Origin: Spirogloea muscicola
Taxonomy: Eukaryota > Streptophyta > Zygnematophyceae > Spirogloeales > Spirogloeaceae
Assembly (NCBI GenBank): GCA_009602725.1
Contig: WELB01000010.1
Coordinates: 442,027-506,026, forward strand
Reading direction: 5' to 3'
Length of the DNA stretch: 64,000 bases
Shown: one piece after another, positions 27,103 through 37,440 of the stretch
Layout: the number at the start of each line of letters is the position of its first letter
How positions within the stretch are numbered: the stretch's first letter is position 1
Translations under genes and position numbers: made by a program
The notes under the pieces: generated by a model
What the model saw: the letters and a program-made list of their open reading frames with translations, nothing else
Databases searched by the model: none
What the model was told of the DNA's origin: nothing

Positions 27103-27980
27103 CTGGTGGCAGTCCAGCTCATCAGAATGCCCAAGCACCCGTCCCGCTACCCTGTCCTACTTCTGTATGGCCCTTGCCGATCACTTATTTCCAACCGCGA
27201 CATAAGCGCGGATGCTCGCTGTCCTACGTCTGCCAGATTGTGAATTGGCCTCAAGCCGGAAGAGGGCAGGGTCATCCTGTGTCACTATAGCTGCTCGCCT
27301 GCCTCAATCCTCTCTTCTTGCTGGGGCAGTATGTAACAAGGAGACTCAGGCCCTCACTGGAGTATAGCTTGCTCGATTTGCCGAGGCTGTGACAAGCCGC
27401 CAGCTGCTTTTGAGTTGCGCTCCCCTGCCACAGCCTGGCACTCCTCTTGTATTAGTGCGCGAAGTCACAGTTAGGGTTGTTATACGTCAGACACAACATC
27501 TCTGGTCCATGGCTTTATCTGAAAGTATCGATTCTACCCTTGATGCATTACAGTATTACTGCTTCATTATCGCTTCGCACCCTTGCTTGTTGGTGAGGGT
27601 GCTGGAAAGCGCAGCTTTTGACGGTCTCATGGCACCGGAGCTTAGGCACCGGAGCTGCGGACAAGCCGGCCTGATAAGAAATGCACTCGTCGACGCACCC
27701 AACGATGACGGAGCAGCTCCAGCAGCCCGCTTGTCCATACTGGTGGGCTGGCCATCTTGCTGCCACCCCTGAAACGCTTGTCCTTCAGAGTGGCACTCGT
27801 CCCTACCAGAAGGTGGTCGCCAAGCGAATCTGGCAAGCTTCCACTGATCGCGGCAATGGCAGCAACCTTCGTGCTGCAGCGCAAGCACGTCGGCCCGTCG
27901 CCTCTAGGGCTGCCCCGCAATCCAATAGTGGCACAAGGGCGAAGGGCTGTGCGAAACTGCCTCCAAGCCTAACCTTGGAC
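27103..27980. other. Receptor-kinase 3' flank, no gene recognised
   Basis: Probable 3' UTR then intergenic sequence. Overlapping short frames on both strands around 27550-27970 look like coincidental openings; none resembles a known domain. Confidence 0.5.
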
Positions 27981-27983
27981 CTT

Positions 27984-28890
27984 CGGAAAGAAGAAAGTGC
28001 TCGCCCATTGAGAATAGGGGCTGCAAAAACCAGCCCGAAATATAATGAATAGAGTACGAGAAGGGGGCCAGGGGAAGCGCTAAGAAACAGAAACAAAGCA
28101 GCTACGAATCACTCAGTAACCTCTGCTAAGCAGCCGCAGGTCGGAGATGCTAGGCTCGTTGAAGTGGGTCCCCTGGCCAGAGCCAGAAGAAAGGGCTCGC
28201 CCATTGAGGATAGGGGCTGGACAAGCCAGCCCAAAAAAGAATGAACAAAGAACGAGAAGGGGGCCAGAGGAAGCCAGAGGAAGCGCTAAGAAACCAAAGC
28301 ACACAAAGAAAGCCAGAGGCAGCAGCGAGGGCTCGGCCGGCACGAAGGTGCAACGCGCGGGCCATAGACCTCTGCAGCGAGACGGCCAGGCGCATTCGAT
28401 ACACTTGCGCCAGCGACCCGGCTGCAGGAAAGTCGACCGGCTCCCCATGGAAGCGACGGGCGATGGTGTGGCGGGCGAGCTGGGTGAGCAGCTCGAGCCA
28501 CCGAGCGCCCAGCGCCCCATGGGTATCAATGGCCAAAGGGAAGAACTCGTCTTCCCGCGGATGGTCTGCGCACTTCAGCTCCTTAGCCCGAGCAGCGCAG
28601 GCGACCGCATACCCAGCCTTTGTGGCACATTGAGCTGGGTGTGAGCGGTCGTAGGCATCAGTGTTCACCACGTCCAGGAGAAGACGTGGCCCGCCGGCCT
28701 GTCGGGTGGCCACCAGGTCAACACGCCGGGCGTGGAGACCGTTGGCCCTTTGCTGGATCGGCATGATGCCGGAGTGCTCCGCTGCCACGGAGAAGCCAGC
28801 CTCCAAAAGGATGCCATGCATCACATCGCGGAGGCGGTGGGCCGCTGTCCGCTCGGAAAGCCTTGGCGTATACACGCGAGCGAATCTCAT
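27984..28890 (-). mobile_element. 5'-truncated RLE-type LINE (family A), endonuclease end with duplicated 3' tail
   Basis: The minus-strand frame 28890-28150 retains the restriction-like endonuclease region: HARRVDLVATRQAGGPRLLL, then DVV, then KAGYAVACAARAKELK, then YRMRLAVSLQRS and LHLRAGRALAAASG. At about 28320 it passes into the 3' tail with its GGGCTGGCTTGTCCAGCCC hairpin. A second coda (GTCCCC...AGCCTAGCATCTCCGACCTG) and a second hairpin tail follow at 28186-27984. The 5' side breaks near 28865. It is closely related to the copy at 36300-33926, which shares the doubled tail. Confidence 0.85.
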
Positions 28891-29415
28891 TGTGTTTCAT
28901 TGCATCTACTGCATTGCGAGTTTGTTTCATTGGCATCTTGCCACTGTCACTCGATATTGCAAGTCTCTGGGCCGCTCCCTTGGTCCGAGTTCGCTGTTAC
29001 TCTGGGCCACTCCCTTAATCCAAGTCAGTGTTACTTTTGAAAGTCTCTTTGAGGGTACTTTTTTGGCTCGTTTTGGTTCCTTGTTTGCACGCTTTGCTTG
29101 TGACTTGTCCTTCCCGATCTCGTTTCACTAGGCCGAGCGAACTGCCCGGCCCCGGCCCCTACACATTCTTTATGCTTGGTCAGATAAAGAATGACATTGT
29201 TTGTTGGGGTGGGCCATTTGGCCCATTTGGGTTCCCCGGCCTCAAGGCTAGTGTAGCCCGAGACTCGCTTCTACCACTACCTACCATTTCCCCCACCACT
29301 GCCTAACCGATTCCTCACAGCCCATCGAGGCATATCACGCCTTCGACGTGCTTTCGTGAGCTTTCGCGGCCTAATCAATCAGGGGCTTTGTGTAGTGAAG
29401 GTGGCAAGAGAGCAA
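28891..29415. other. Non-coding, dispersed repeat at 29175-29320
   Basis: No gene. 29175-29320 parallels 17870-18015 on the opposite strand (GGCCCATTTGGGTTCCCC ... CCACTACCTACC). The remainder shows duplicated phrases such as GGCCGCTCCCTTGGTCCGAG and GGCCACTCCCTTAATCCAAG, a diverged local repeat near 28970-29025. Confidence 0.5.
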
Positions 29416-29417
29416 GG

Positions 29418-29612
29418 ACCCACTTCCACGAGCCTAGCATCTCCGTCCTGCGGCTGCTTAGCAGAGGTTGCTGAGTGATTCGTAGCTGCTTTGTTTCTCT
29501 GTGTGCTTGTTTTCCTTCGCGCTTCCCCTGGCCCCCTTCTCGTTCTCTGTTCATTCTTTTTTTGGGCTGGCTTTTCCAGCCCCTATTCTTCATGGGCGAG
29601 CACTTTCTTCTA
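29418..29612 (+). mobile_element. LINE family A 3' end (coda plus hairpin tail)
   Basis: Starts at the coda ACCCACTTCCACGAGCCTAG (encoding the SISVLRLLSRG-like end), then GTAGCTGCTTTGTTTCTCTG, then GGGCTGGCTTTTCCAGCCCC and ATGGGCGAGCACTTTCTTCT. It is the opposite orientation of the same tail at 27984-28186, heavily 5'-truncated. Confidence 0.8.
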
Positions 29613-30085
29613 ATGCGCTGCACGCCGAGGCACTGATTGACCATGGCGGCGGAGGAGCCTACGCACCGTTGATGGGCGAAGCGCTGGCGCCGGATCCAGA
29701 TGATGCTCCAATGCCGAGCCGGATTGAAACGTACCTTCTCTGACCGAAGCGGGTTGGAGATACCGCGCTCGCGACCCCACCTTCACACCAAATTGGAAAG
29801 TGACGAACCCTCGAATATCCACGTGAGCAGCCACCTTCGCATCCTTGTCAGCACCGACACCAATGAGCTACCGACGGGTTGTCGCACGACAGCCCTCTTG
29901 GGAGAGGTGGCAGGTGAAGCGCTACAAGTAGAGGGCAGAGGCCAGACCCAGAAGTCGGATCAGAGACGGCCCGAGAGAGGCACAGCCCTGCTGCTGCCTG
30001 CTGCTGCAGCCCGCCACCGCAGCCCTGCTGCTGGCTGCTGCATAGCTTAAGCCCGTCACTGCGGGCCTCGCCGGCTCTCTGCAAG

Positions 30086-30312
30086 TGCTGTGGCTGCGCC
30101 CCACGTGGGGACAGCTGCTAAGCTGCTAACCCTCCGCAACGTTACCACCTTCTGGCGGTGCCTCAGGGTAAGAATTCGCTGCGCTGGGCGCGTGTGCGCG
30201 GTGTGCGCTGGCATTCCACTCTGTAGGAGGGTTTTGTCTCAAAAACGTCCTATGTCCAAGCCGAAGGACGCTCTGACCCTGACTGTGTGTACAGGAACTG
30301 GAGCGTTACAAT
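30086..30312 (+). mobile_element. LTR fragment (3' part of a 5' LTR), copy A
   Basis: Aligns by eye with the minus-strand sequence at 33552-33321: GGCTGCGCCCCACGTGGGG, GCCTCAGGGTAAGA, CTGACCCTGACTGTGTGTAC and a final GTTACA. The sequence directly following is a primer-binding site in both copies, which identifies this as the 3' portion of a 5' LTR. I could not define the upstream edge. Confidence 0.7.
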
Positions 30313-30326
30313 GTTGGTAGAGGAGT
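30313..30326 (+). promoter_or_regulatory. Primer-binding site remnant, copy A (iMet tRNA)
   Basis: GTTGGTAGAGGAG equals the copy B site TTGGTATCAGAGGAG with three bases lost. TGGTATCAGAG is the classic plant retrotransposon site complementary to the 3' end of initiator methionine tRNA. Confidence 0.65.
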
Positions 30327-30867
30327 TCATGCATCTAGCCAGTCTCGTAGAGATTCGGCTGAGTGCAAGGATCTTTGTGAATTCTGAACTAATTTTCTCT
30401 TTCGACTTGAAAAACAATCAGGCTGTACATGGAACTTCATCAGCGAAGCGGCACGTGTGCCACCCTTTCGCCTTCGACATCCATGCACTGGGCCTTCAAG
30501 TTCCTAGTGGCTCTTCTTCTCGGCGGCAATCTGACTTGCCAGGTCAGTACTTGCCTGCTTCAAAACCCTGTGATGGCGGATTGCCGGCCTGTATGGAACA
30601 CAGGTGACATGGAAGTGAACCCGGTCGTCGTTGAGCGGCAAAGTTTGGCTGTTTGCCAGGAGCTGGTCGTTGTCCCACTCCTGGTCCCTCGCTCCTGCTG
30701 CTAGTACAGCTCTGTGATTTCGAGGTATGATGCACGTGCTGTTATGATTGCTTGTTTGTCTTAGGCAGAAGTCCTTCTGAGTATTATCTTGCCAACGTGG
30801 ATCCGCAATATGTCTGCCACCTGTGACTTGATCCGTCAAGGTATGGTGAGCATGAAGTCGCAAGGAG

Positions 30868-31770
30868 TTGCCGGACTCCAGCGCGTGTCCTAGCCCTACT
30901 CCACCGGTAGTACCACCTCTTAAAATCGAGGAGCTCGCTGACGATCTGGCGGAACTCCAGGCGCCAAGTGCGGCTTGCCTGACCTCCAACGACGCGCAGC
31001 GCACTGCGCGCCTTCTGGAGCTCCATGAGGCCGCGGTCCCGCGTGGGGACCCGGCAGTGGCCTCTTTCACGGGAGCGCTTCTGGAGGAAGTACAGACGCC
31101 CATCGCCCATGTGTGCAAGGGCGAGCGTCGTATTCGCAAGCTCAAGGCCAAAGTACGTGAGTAGCAGCTGGGCGTGCCCGGCCCGCCTCTCCGGCCAAGC
31201 TCAGCGAACAGACCTTCAAAGGCGGCCTCAATGCCTGGCTAGCACAGATACTAGCTTGGTTCGTGCGATGTAGCACGGGCATGCAACAACGCGTGGGTCT
31301 TGCAGCCACATATCTCTCCATCAATCCCGCACAGTGGTGGGACGGTGTAAAGGAGTCCTCCACCCCGGGGGTCTACAATAAATGGGACTTCTTTGTGCGG
31401 TCGTTGTTGAGTATGTATGGCGAAGTGCACGCCGAGCTGAACGCGCGGCATGAGTTGGACGTCATTCGCATGCGCAACAACGACTTTGAGGATTATGTCT
31501 GCCGCTTCATGCTGCTCTTCAAGCTCAAATGCAGGCCCATGGACAAGGCGAACCAATGTCAACGGTCCAAGGCGGGGCTGCCGGAGCATGTGGCTCTTTA
31601 GCTCAAATGGATGCAGTGACCATTCAGCCCATGGACACTTTAGACCCCCTCAATGAGCAGGCGTGCCTCACCTTTGCAATGTACCTGCGAAAGCGTCCAC
31701 GGGTTGAAGCTGTTATTGACCCGGCTGCGCCTTTGTCCTGAAGCGCAGGCCCAATAGTACGCGAAGCACG
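30868..31770 (+). pseudogene. Ty3-like retrotransposon gag, copy A (frameshifted)
   Basis: The reading frame jumps between 30868-31160 (LLELHEAAVPRGDPAVASFT; GERRIRKLKAKV) and 31263-31601 (VGLAATYLSINPAQWWDGV; NKWDFFVRSLLSMYGEVHAE; DVIRMRNNDFEDYVCRF), then 31611-31741 (RKRPRVEAVIDPAAP). The WW, WDFF and FEDYVCRF phrases follow the fold of plant retrotransposon gag proteins that form virus-like particles in the cytoplasm. No protease, RT or integrase follows. The frameshift near 31170-31260 makes it non-functional. It faces copy B. Confidence 0.8.
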
Positions 31771-31919
31771 AGTGCCAAGCTCTAATCTGGGGCAGGAGCG
31801 CCCAACCAAGGCAGTGGCCTTTGTCCTGGAGGAGGATCGAGCTCGTTACCGGTGTGGCCAAAAAATTGCTCCACATAGGGCTTGGCACTAGTACTTGGCA
31901 TACTACTGGGCCTGCAATT

Positions 31920-32660
31920 GGAGAGCGTGGCGCAGCCGGGTCGACAACAGCTTCAAGCAATGGACGCTTCCGCGGGTACATCGCGAAAGTAAGGCGCCTG
32001 CTCGATGAGGAGGTCCAATGTATCCACGGGCTTGGACGTCACTGCGTCCAGTTATGCCAGCAGAGCCACATGCTCCAGAAGCCCAGCTTCATATTGTTGA
32101 CACTGGTCCACGTAGTCCATCGGCCTGCAGTGACTTTAAATAGCAGCATATTGAATCGGCAGACATAATCCTTGAAGACGTTGTTGCGCATGCGGATCAC
32201 ATCCAACTCGTCCATGTTTCTGTTTAGCTCGGCGTGCACTTTGCTGTACATACTCGACAATGTTGCACGAAGAAGTCCCACTGGTTGTAGACCCCCGGGG
32301 TGGAGGACTTCTTGACACGGTCCCACCACTGTGCAAGATCACCGGAGAGGTATGTGGCTGCAAGACCCACTCGCGCCCGTGCTACGAACCAAGCCAATAT
32401 CTCCGCTAGCAAGGCGTTGAGGCCACCTTTGAAGGTCTGTCCACTGAAATTGGCTGGAGAAGGGGGCCGGGCATGCCCCAGCTGCAACTCCCCGTACTTT
32501 TGCCTTCAGTTTGTGGATCCAGCGCTCGTCCTTGCACATACGGGCCATGAGCGTCCGTACTTCCTCCAAAAGGGCTCTCGTAAGGGAGGATAGTGCCGGG
32601 TTCCCACGCAAGACCGCAGCCTCACACAGTTGAGGGGCACTGCGCAGCGCGTTATCGGAG
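31920..32660 (-). pseudogene. Ty3-like retrotransposon gag, copy B (frameshifted, inverted)
   Basis: Minus-strand pieces: 32611-32339 (LTRALLEEVRTLMARMCKDE; IHKLKAKVRG), 32487-32224 (RVGLAATYLSGDLAQWWDRV; SSTPGVYNQWDFF), 32329-32039 (MYSKVHAELNRNMDELDVIR; FKDYVCRFNMLLFKVTAGRW), 31981-31920 (RKRPLLEAVVDPAAPRSPIA). It is the same protein as copy A, again frameshifted several times. The 3' ends of A and B converge at about 31770-31920. Confidence 0.8.
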
Positions 32661-33307
32661 GTCAGGCTGTCTGAGCTTGGCGACTGGAATCCGCCAGTTC
32701 ATCAACGAGCTCCTTGACGTCGTGAGGTTGCAGCATTGGTGGAGGAGGGCCAGGACAAGTACTGGAGTCTGCAGACTCTACACCTTTACACCACACATTG
32801 ACGGATCAAGTCAGAGGTGGCAGACATATTGCGGATCCATACTGGCAAAACAATACTCAGAGGGATTGGTGTCCCAGACCAACAAGCAATACTGACGGCA
32901 TGTGTGCCATACCCCAAAACCACGAAGCTGAGAAAGCAGGACGAGGGAGGGACCAGAGCTGGATATCCGACCAGCTCCTGGCGTACAGCCAAACTTTGCT
33001 GCTCAACGGCGACCGCTTTCACCTGCGTGTCATACAGGCCGGCAGTCCAACGGTCACAGGTGGTTCATGCAGGCAAGTACGCACCTGGCAATATAGATTG
33101 CCGCTGGGGAGAAGAGTCACTCGCATCTTGAAGGCCCGGTGCGAGGATGTCGAAGGCGAAAGGGTGTGACATGGGCCCCTCTGCCAGCTCCACGTACTGT
33201 CTGAATTCACTAAATAGACCAAAATTAGTAGTCCAGTACTCACAAAGGTCCTTGCACTGCCAGCCGCAAAGCAGCATCTTCACGATACTGGCCAGATGCA
33301 AGAACTC

Positions 33308-33320
33308 CTCTGATACCAAT
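33308..33320 (-). promoter_or_regulatory. Primer-binding site, copy B (iMet tRNA)
   Basis: Minus-strand TTGGTATCAGAGG follows the LTR end GTTACA and is a full match to the initiator-Met tRNA primer-binding site of plant LTR retrotransposons. It fixes the element's orientation. Confidence 0.85.
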
Positions 33321-33552
33321 GTAACAACCGATCCCTGTACGCACAGTCAGGGTCAGAGCTCCTGTTTAAGGTTTGGACATGAGAGGTTCCTGAGACAAAC
33401 TTTCCTACAGAACAGAACGCCAGCGCACACACAGCGCATACACGCGCACAGAGCGCAGCGGAAGTCTTACCCTGAGGCGACGCCGGAAGGCGGTGGCTCT
33501 ACTGAGGGTCAGCAGCTTGCCGCTGTCCCCCCATGGGGCGCCGCCATAGCAT
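33321..33552 (-). mobile_element. LTR fragment (3' part of a 5' LTR), copy B
   Basis: Inverted counterpart of 30086-30312, ending at the primer-binding site. Just beyond its recognisable edge (33540-33590) the phrase GCCATAGCATAG occurs twice about 30 bases apart, a small direct repeat within or beside the LTR. Confidence 0.7.
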
Positions 33553-33599
33553 AGTGAATCGCGGCGCAGCCATAGCATAGCCAACGAGGCCGCAGCCCA

Positions 33600-33925
33600 A
33601 GGCACAGTGACCAAGCACGCCGTATGCGCCGGGCTCTACGCTTTCTGGGCGTGGGCGCAGACGCAGGTGCGGGTGGGCGCAGGCGCGGCAGGAGGGTAAG
33701 ACTCGCCAAGCGAACTGCTTGGCAGTGGCCGGCTGGCCTCGGCTTTTGGGCCGGTCACGCCGAAGATGCTAGCGCTGCCTGATAGGCCAGGTTCGGTCGT
33801 TGGCTGAAATGGTTGTGCCGATCCGATTACTGGTGGCGGGCTCCAGCGCGCCGTTTCCACCATCGCCTCGCCACCGCGTCTGTAGCGCCACCTGCACGGG
33901 GTGCTTGAGGTGCCTTCAGAAAAAC
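33600..33925. other. Non-coding flank of LTR copy B
   Basis: GC-rich; it may include the upstream portion of the LTR. Short GGCGCAG(G/A)CGC repeats occur near 33650-33695. I see no gene. Confidence 0.4.
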
Positions 33926-36330
33926 GAGAAAGTGCTCGCCCATTGAGAATAGGGGCTGGAAAAGCCAGCCCAAGAAAGAATCAACAAAGGACGAGAAGGA
34001 GGCCAGGTAAGCGCTAAGAAAACAAGCACACAAAGAAACAAAGCAGCTACGGATCACTCAGTGACCTCTGCTAAGCAGCCCCAGGTCAGAGACGCTAGGC
34101 TCCTGGAAGTGGGTCCCCCTGCCAGAGCCAGAGGCAGCAGCGAGGGCTCTGCCCTTCAGATGAAGAAAGGGCTCGCCCATTGAGGATAGGGGCTGGACAA
34201 GCCAGCCCAAAAAAGAATGAACAAAGAACGAGAAGGGGGCCAGAGGAAGCCAGAGGAAGCGCTAAGAAACCAAAGCACACAAAGAAAGAAAGCAGCTACA
34301 AATTACTCAGTAACCCCTGCTAAGCAGCCGCAAATCAGAGAGGCTAGGGTCCTGGAAGTGGGTCCCCTGGACAGAGCCAGAGGCAGCAGCGAGGGCTCTC
34401 CCGGCACGAAGGTGCAGCGCACGGGCCATGGACCTCTGCAGCGAGACGGCCAAGCGCATGCGATACACTTGCGCCAGCGACCCGGCTGCAGGAAAGTCTA
34501 CCGGTTCACCATGGAAGCGACGGGCGATTGCGTGGCGGGCGAGCTGGTTAAGTAGCTCAAGCCACCGAGCGCCCAGTGCCCCATGGATGTCAATTGCCAA
34601 CGGGAAGAACTCGTCTTCCGGTGGATGGTCGGCGTACTTGATCTCTTTTGCCCGAGCGGCGCAGGCGACCGCATACCCAGCCTTGGTGGCAGACTGGGCT
34701 GGGTGGGAGCGGTCAAATGCGTCGGTAGTCACCACATCCAGAAGCAGACGTGGCCCGCCGGCCTGTGGGGTGGCCACCAGGTCGACGCGACGAGCGTGGA
34801 GACCGTCGGCCCTGGCCTGGAGCGGCATGACGCCGGAGTGCTCCGCTGCCACCGCGAAGCCAGCCTCCACCAGGATGCTGTGCATCGCGTCCCGGAGGCG
34901 GTCGTGGGCCGCCGTCCTCTCGCCGCCATGGGAACAGCGCAGGACGTGAGCAGCCAGCTCGCCAGGCTTGGCCCCTCGCTCGCCACACTGGCATTGACGC
35001 ACGCCCTGGAGGCATGGAGGCGGCAGCCCCAGGAGCCGGTGGACGGCAGTGCGAAACACCTCATCTGGGAGGGTCAGGGCGTCAGTGATGGGGAGTGCCT
35101 GGAGCCACGCCGCTGCCCCCGGGGAGGAGGCCGAATGTAGTCTCGCGCGCCCGCGCAGGTCAGCCTCAGGAAGCTGCAGCACGGCGGTGGTGTAGGCGGC
35201 CTTGTCGACGACGGCCGCGAAGCGCGCTTGGACGCGCAGGTCAGCGGTGTGCGCGAGGTGCGCAAAGGAGACCGCCTGGCCGGCCATGTCGGGGTGCGCC
35301 GCGAGCAGCTCCTGGTGGGCGGTGCGAAGCGCCACCTGGAACGGCAGCGCGCCTTTGTCCACCTCCACCACCGCCTGCTCCAGTGCACGCCGGCCATGGA
35401 CCATGAAGCGCTGAGCCACGGAGGCGGCAGTCTGCGCCCAGCTGCCGAGGTATGCAGCCCGGCATGAGCGGACGAGCGGGCGCAGGCCGAGACCCCCGTG
35501 GCTGATGGGTAGCGCCGCCTGGTGGATAGCGGCTGGCGACTGGGGGAAGCCCTGGTGGCGGACCAGGGCCGCCAAGCTCGCCACCATGCCCGCGTCGAAA
35601 GTCGCGTACGCCGCCAATGCCTCTGGGGACGGCGGGGTGGCCCGCGTCAAGTACTGGGGCCGCTGCCCGATGGCCTTGGTCAGCATGGCCAAGGACAGCT
35701 GCATATCCTCCAGCTCGGGGAGCCGGGCCGCGGGCTGAAGGTGCTCCGCGAGGCGGGCTCGCAGCTGCCCCTCCACGAAGGCTGGCGTGCCGATGGGGAC
35801 TCCCAGGAGGGTGAAGCCGTCTGCCGGAGTCCGGCAGCCCGGGGGCAGCGCCAGGGTGGGTAGGATCACGCCAGGGGACCAAGCCGCGCACTTCGCCGGC
35901 CGGATGGTCAGGCCGAGGGTGGCCAGCTGCTGCGTGAAAGTAACGAAGGCCGCCGCCACGTCTTCCGGAGGGCCGACGATGGTGGTGTCGTCCGCGTAGG
36001 TGGGAAGAAGGACTCCTGGGTGGGCCGCAGCGGTAGCCTGCAGAGCCCGGTTGTGCGCGAGCGCAAAGAAGAAGCCGGCGAGGGGGTCCCCTTGCCGCGT
36101 GCCCGAGCGGGACTGCAGGACCTCCACCTGATCACCCCCTGTCCACCAGAGGAGGTCGCTGGGCTGACCGTACCCCAAGCGGAAAAAGGGGACCAGGGAG
36201 GGGAAGGAGGCCCGGAGCTCCTCCGCAATGCAGGCGCGCTCCACGGTGTTGAAGGCGTTTGCCACGTCGACGGCAAGCACCAGCCAGCTCGGATGGGTCT
36301 CCCTCGTTGCGCTTCCGGCGCCGTGCGTGG
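33926..36330 (-). mobile_element. RLE-type non-LTR retrotransposon, family A, with duplicated 3' tail
   Basis: Minus-strand element. Its 657-codon RT-endonuclease frame ends at 34307. A 3' tail with hairpin follows (34245-34158), then a second coda (ACCCACTTCCAGGAGCCTAG near 34115) and a second hairpin tail (about 34080-33926). The 5' side is lost near 36330 inside the RT domain, before motif A. The doubled tail matches that of 28890-27984. Confidence 0.85.
34307..36280 (-). CDS. Reverse transcriptase / restriction-like endonuclease ORF of a non-LTR element (5'-truncated)
   Basis: A 657-codon uninterrupted frame. RT motif A is AVDVANAFNTVE at the start, motif B SGTRQGDPLAGFFFALAHNR (about residues 57-76), motif C YADDT (about residue 95, minus 35999-35985). 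After the thumb, a knuckle CQCGERGAKPGELAAHVLRC (C-x-C-x12-H-x3-C) precedes the endonuclease stretch ARRVDLVATPQAGGPRLLLD, VVTTDAF and KAGYAVACAARAKEIK. This order, RT then CCHC-like knuckle then RLE, is that of R2/CRE/NeSL-group LINEs, which nick a target and prime cDNA on it. The nominal GTG start is an artefact; the frame stays open to about 36380, where sequence is unlike RT. The lack of stops suggests recent insertion, but the missing RT N-terminus makes it inactive. Confidence 0.9.
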   Translation of the reverse strand: MLAVDVANAFNTVERACIAEELRASFPSLVPFFRLGYGQPSDLLWWTGGDQVEVLQSRSGTRQGDPLAGFFFALAHNRALQATAAAHPGVLLPTYADDTTIVGPPEDVAAAFVTFTQQLATLGLTIRPAKCAAWSPGVILPTLALPPGCRTPADGFTLLGVPIGTPAFVEGQLRARLAEHLQPAARLPELEDMQLSLAMLTKAIGQRPQYLTRATPPSPEALAAYATFDAGMVASLAALVRHQGFPQSPAAIHQAALPISHGGLGLRPLVRSCRAAYLGSWAQTAASVAQRFMVHGRRALEQAVVEVDKGALPFQVALRTAHQELLAAHPDMAGQAVSFAHLAHTADLRVQARFAAVVDKAAYTTAVLQLPEADLRGRARLHSASSPGAAAWLQALPITDALTLPDEVFRTAVHRLLGLPPPCLQGVRQCQCGERGAKPGELAAHVLRCSHGGERTAAHDRLRDAMHSILVEAGFAVAAEHSGVMPLQARADGLHARRVDLVATPQAGGPRLLLDVVTTDAFDRSHPAQSATKAGYAVACAARAKEIKYADHPPEDEFFPLAIDIHGALGARWLELLNQLARHAIARRFHGEPVDFPAAGSLAQVYRMRLAVSLQRSMARALHLRAGRALAAASGSVQGTHFQDPSLSDLRLLSRGY

Positions 36331-37110
36331 GCTTTGGCCCTTGTAGTCGCTTCGTTCTTGTTGTCCTCCGACTTTAATGAGCAAATTTGATGAGCGGTCG
36401 CCTCGACCCCCGGTCTTGCAGATGTCCGCCTTCCCCGCTCGATCCACACCCAAAACTGTGTGATTCAGCCGCAGAGATTCACTTGTGTCAAGCCAGGTCG
36501 GCTGTCTGAGGCAGACCGACATGAATAAGCGGCGGTCGACTCACCTTCTCAATCTTTTCGGGCTGGCTGCTCACAGCCCTTGCTCTTCCTTCGGAAGAGC
36601 CACCTTCTTTCTGTTCATTCTTTTTTGCGCTGGCTTTTCCAGCCCCTATTCTCAATGGGCGAGCACTTTCTTCTTTCTCACAACCGGGCGGATCGGAGGG
36701 GCACACATGTCGGCCGCACCGACAGGTCGAGTAGGGACGGGCCCGGCCCGCCCTCCCGTCTGGCTAGCCTGTGGCTCCGCTAGCATGGTCATGAACACCG
36801 TCTGTAAGAACCTGGATGGCTTCTACAGCCGCTCTTCCACCATCAGCTGCATTCCCTCCCTGCCGCCCGCCGGCAGGCCACTGCCGCCGCTCGGCGTTGT
36901 GCGGGATGCCAATTCCCCGCTGGCACAACCTTGACACCTCACCGCCGCCACTACCGCCAGCAGCGCCAAGCGGGGCCGCTGGGGCGGCTCCGAGGCGCAG
37001 GCGGGAGTCGGCCTTCGGGCGCTGCTGCTCCTCGACGACGCCGGCGGTCGCGCCGCCAACGACGCCGGTGGGCGCCGCGCCGCCGACCCGCATTGTGGGC
37101 GCCCGCCTGG
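36331..37110. other. Intergenic with LINE tails at 36560-36850
   Basis: A family A hairpin tail lies at 36605-36680 (plus; GCTGGCTTTTCCAGCCCCTA, ATGGGCGAGC). A family D tail lies at about 36765-36850 (GCCTGTGGCTCCGC ... CTACAGCCGCTCTTCC ... ATCAGC). GC-rich alanine/proline frames around 36820-37090 are not convincing as a gene. Confidence 0.6.
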
Positions 37111-37440
37111 AGAGCCGATATGGGCTTTGGGTTTGGGGGTTTAGGGTCCTCGCCCAGAATCGCCGCCGGCCCTGTGGCGGCTACAGTGGCTCGTCTAGCC
37201 ACAAGCGGCGGCGCTCCACTGGCGCTTACAGCTGTCTCGGCTTCGAAGACGCATGGGTGCCACAACGCACTGCAGTCCTGTTTTTGCGCTTGGCTCCCGC
37301 GGAAGTGTGCGGGCGTGCCTTACGTTGGCCTCGTGGGCTTTGTGCGGCGCTTGGCTTTATAATGCTGTGGGGTGATAACGGCTGAGTGCCCCAGGGCTGC
37401 CTGCCCAGAAGCGCCGGCGCAGAGGAGGGCTGAGAGCTGA

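Noticed and set aside
36816-37385. 189-codon plus-strand frame rich in Pro, Ala and Arg
   Set aside because: Overlaps similar frames in other registers and begins in a LINE tail; at most its end (from 37119) could be an exon of the next gene.
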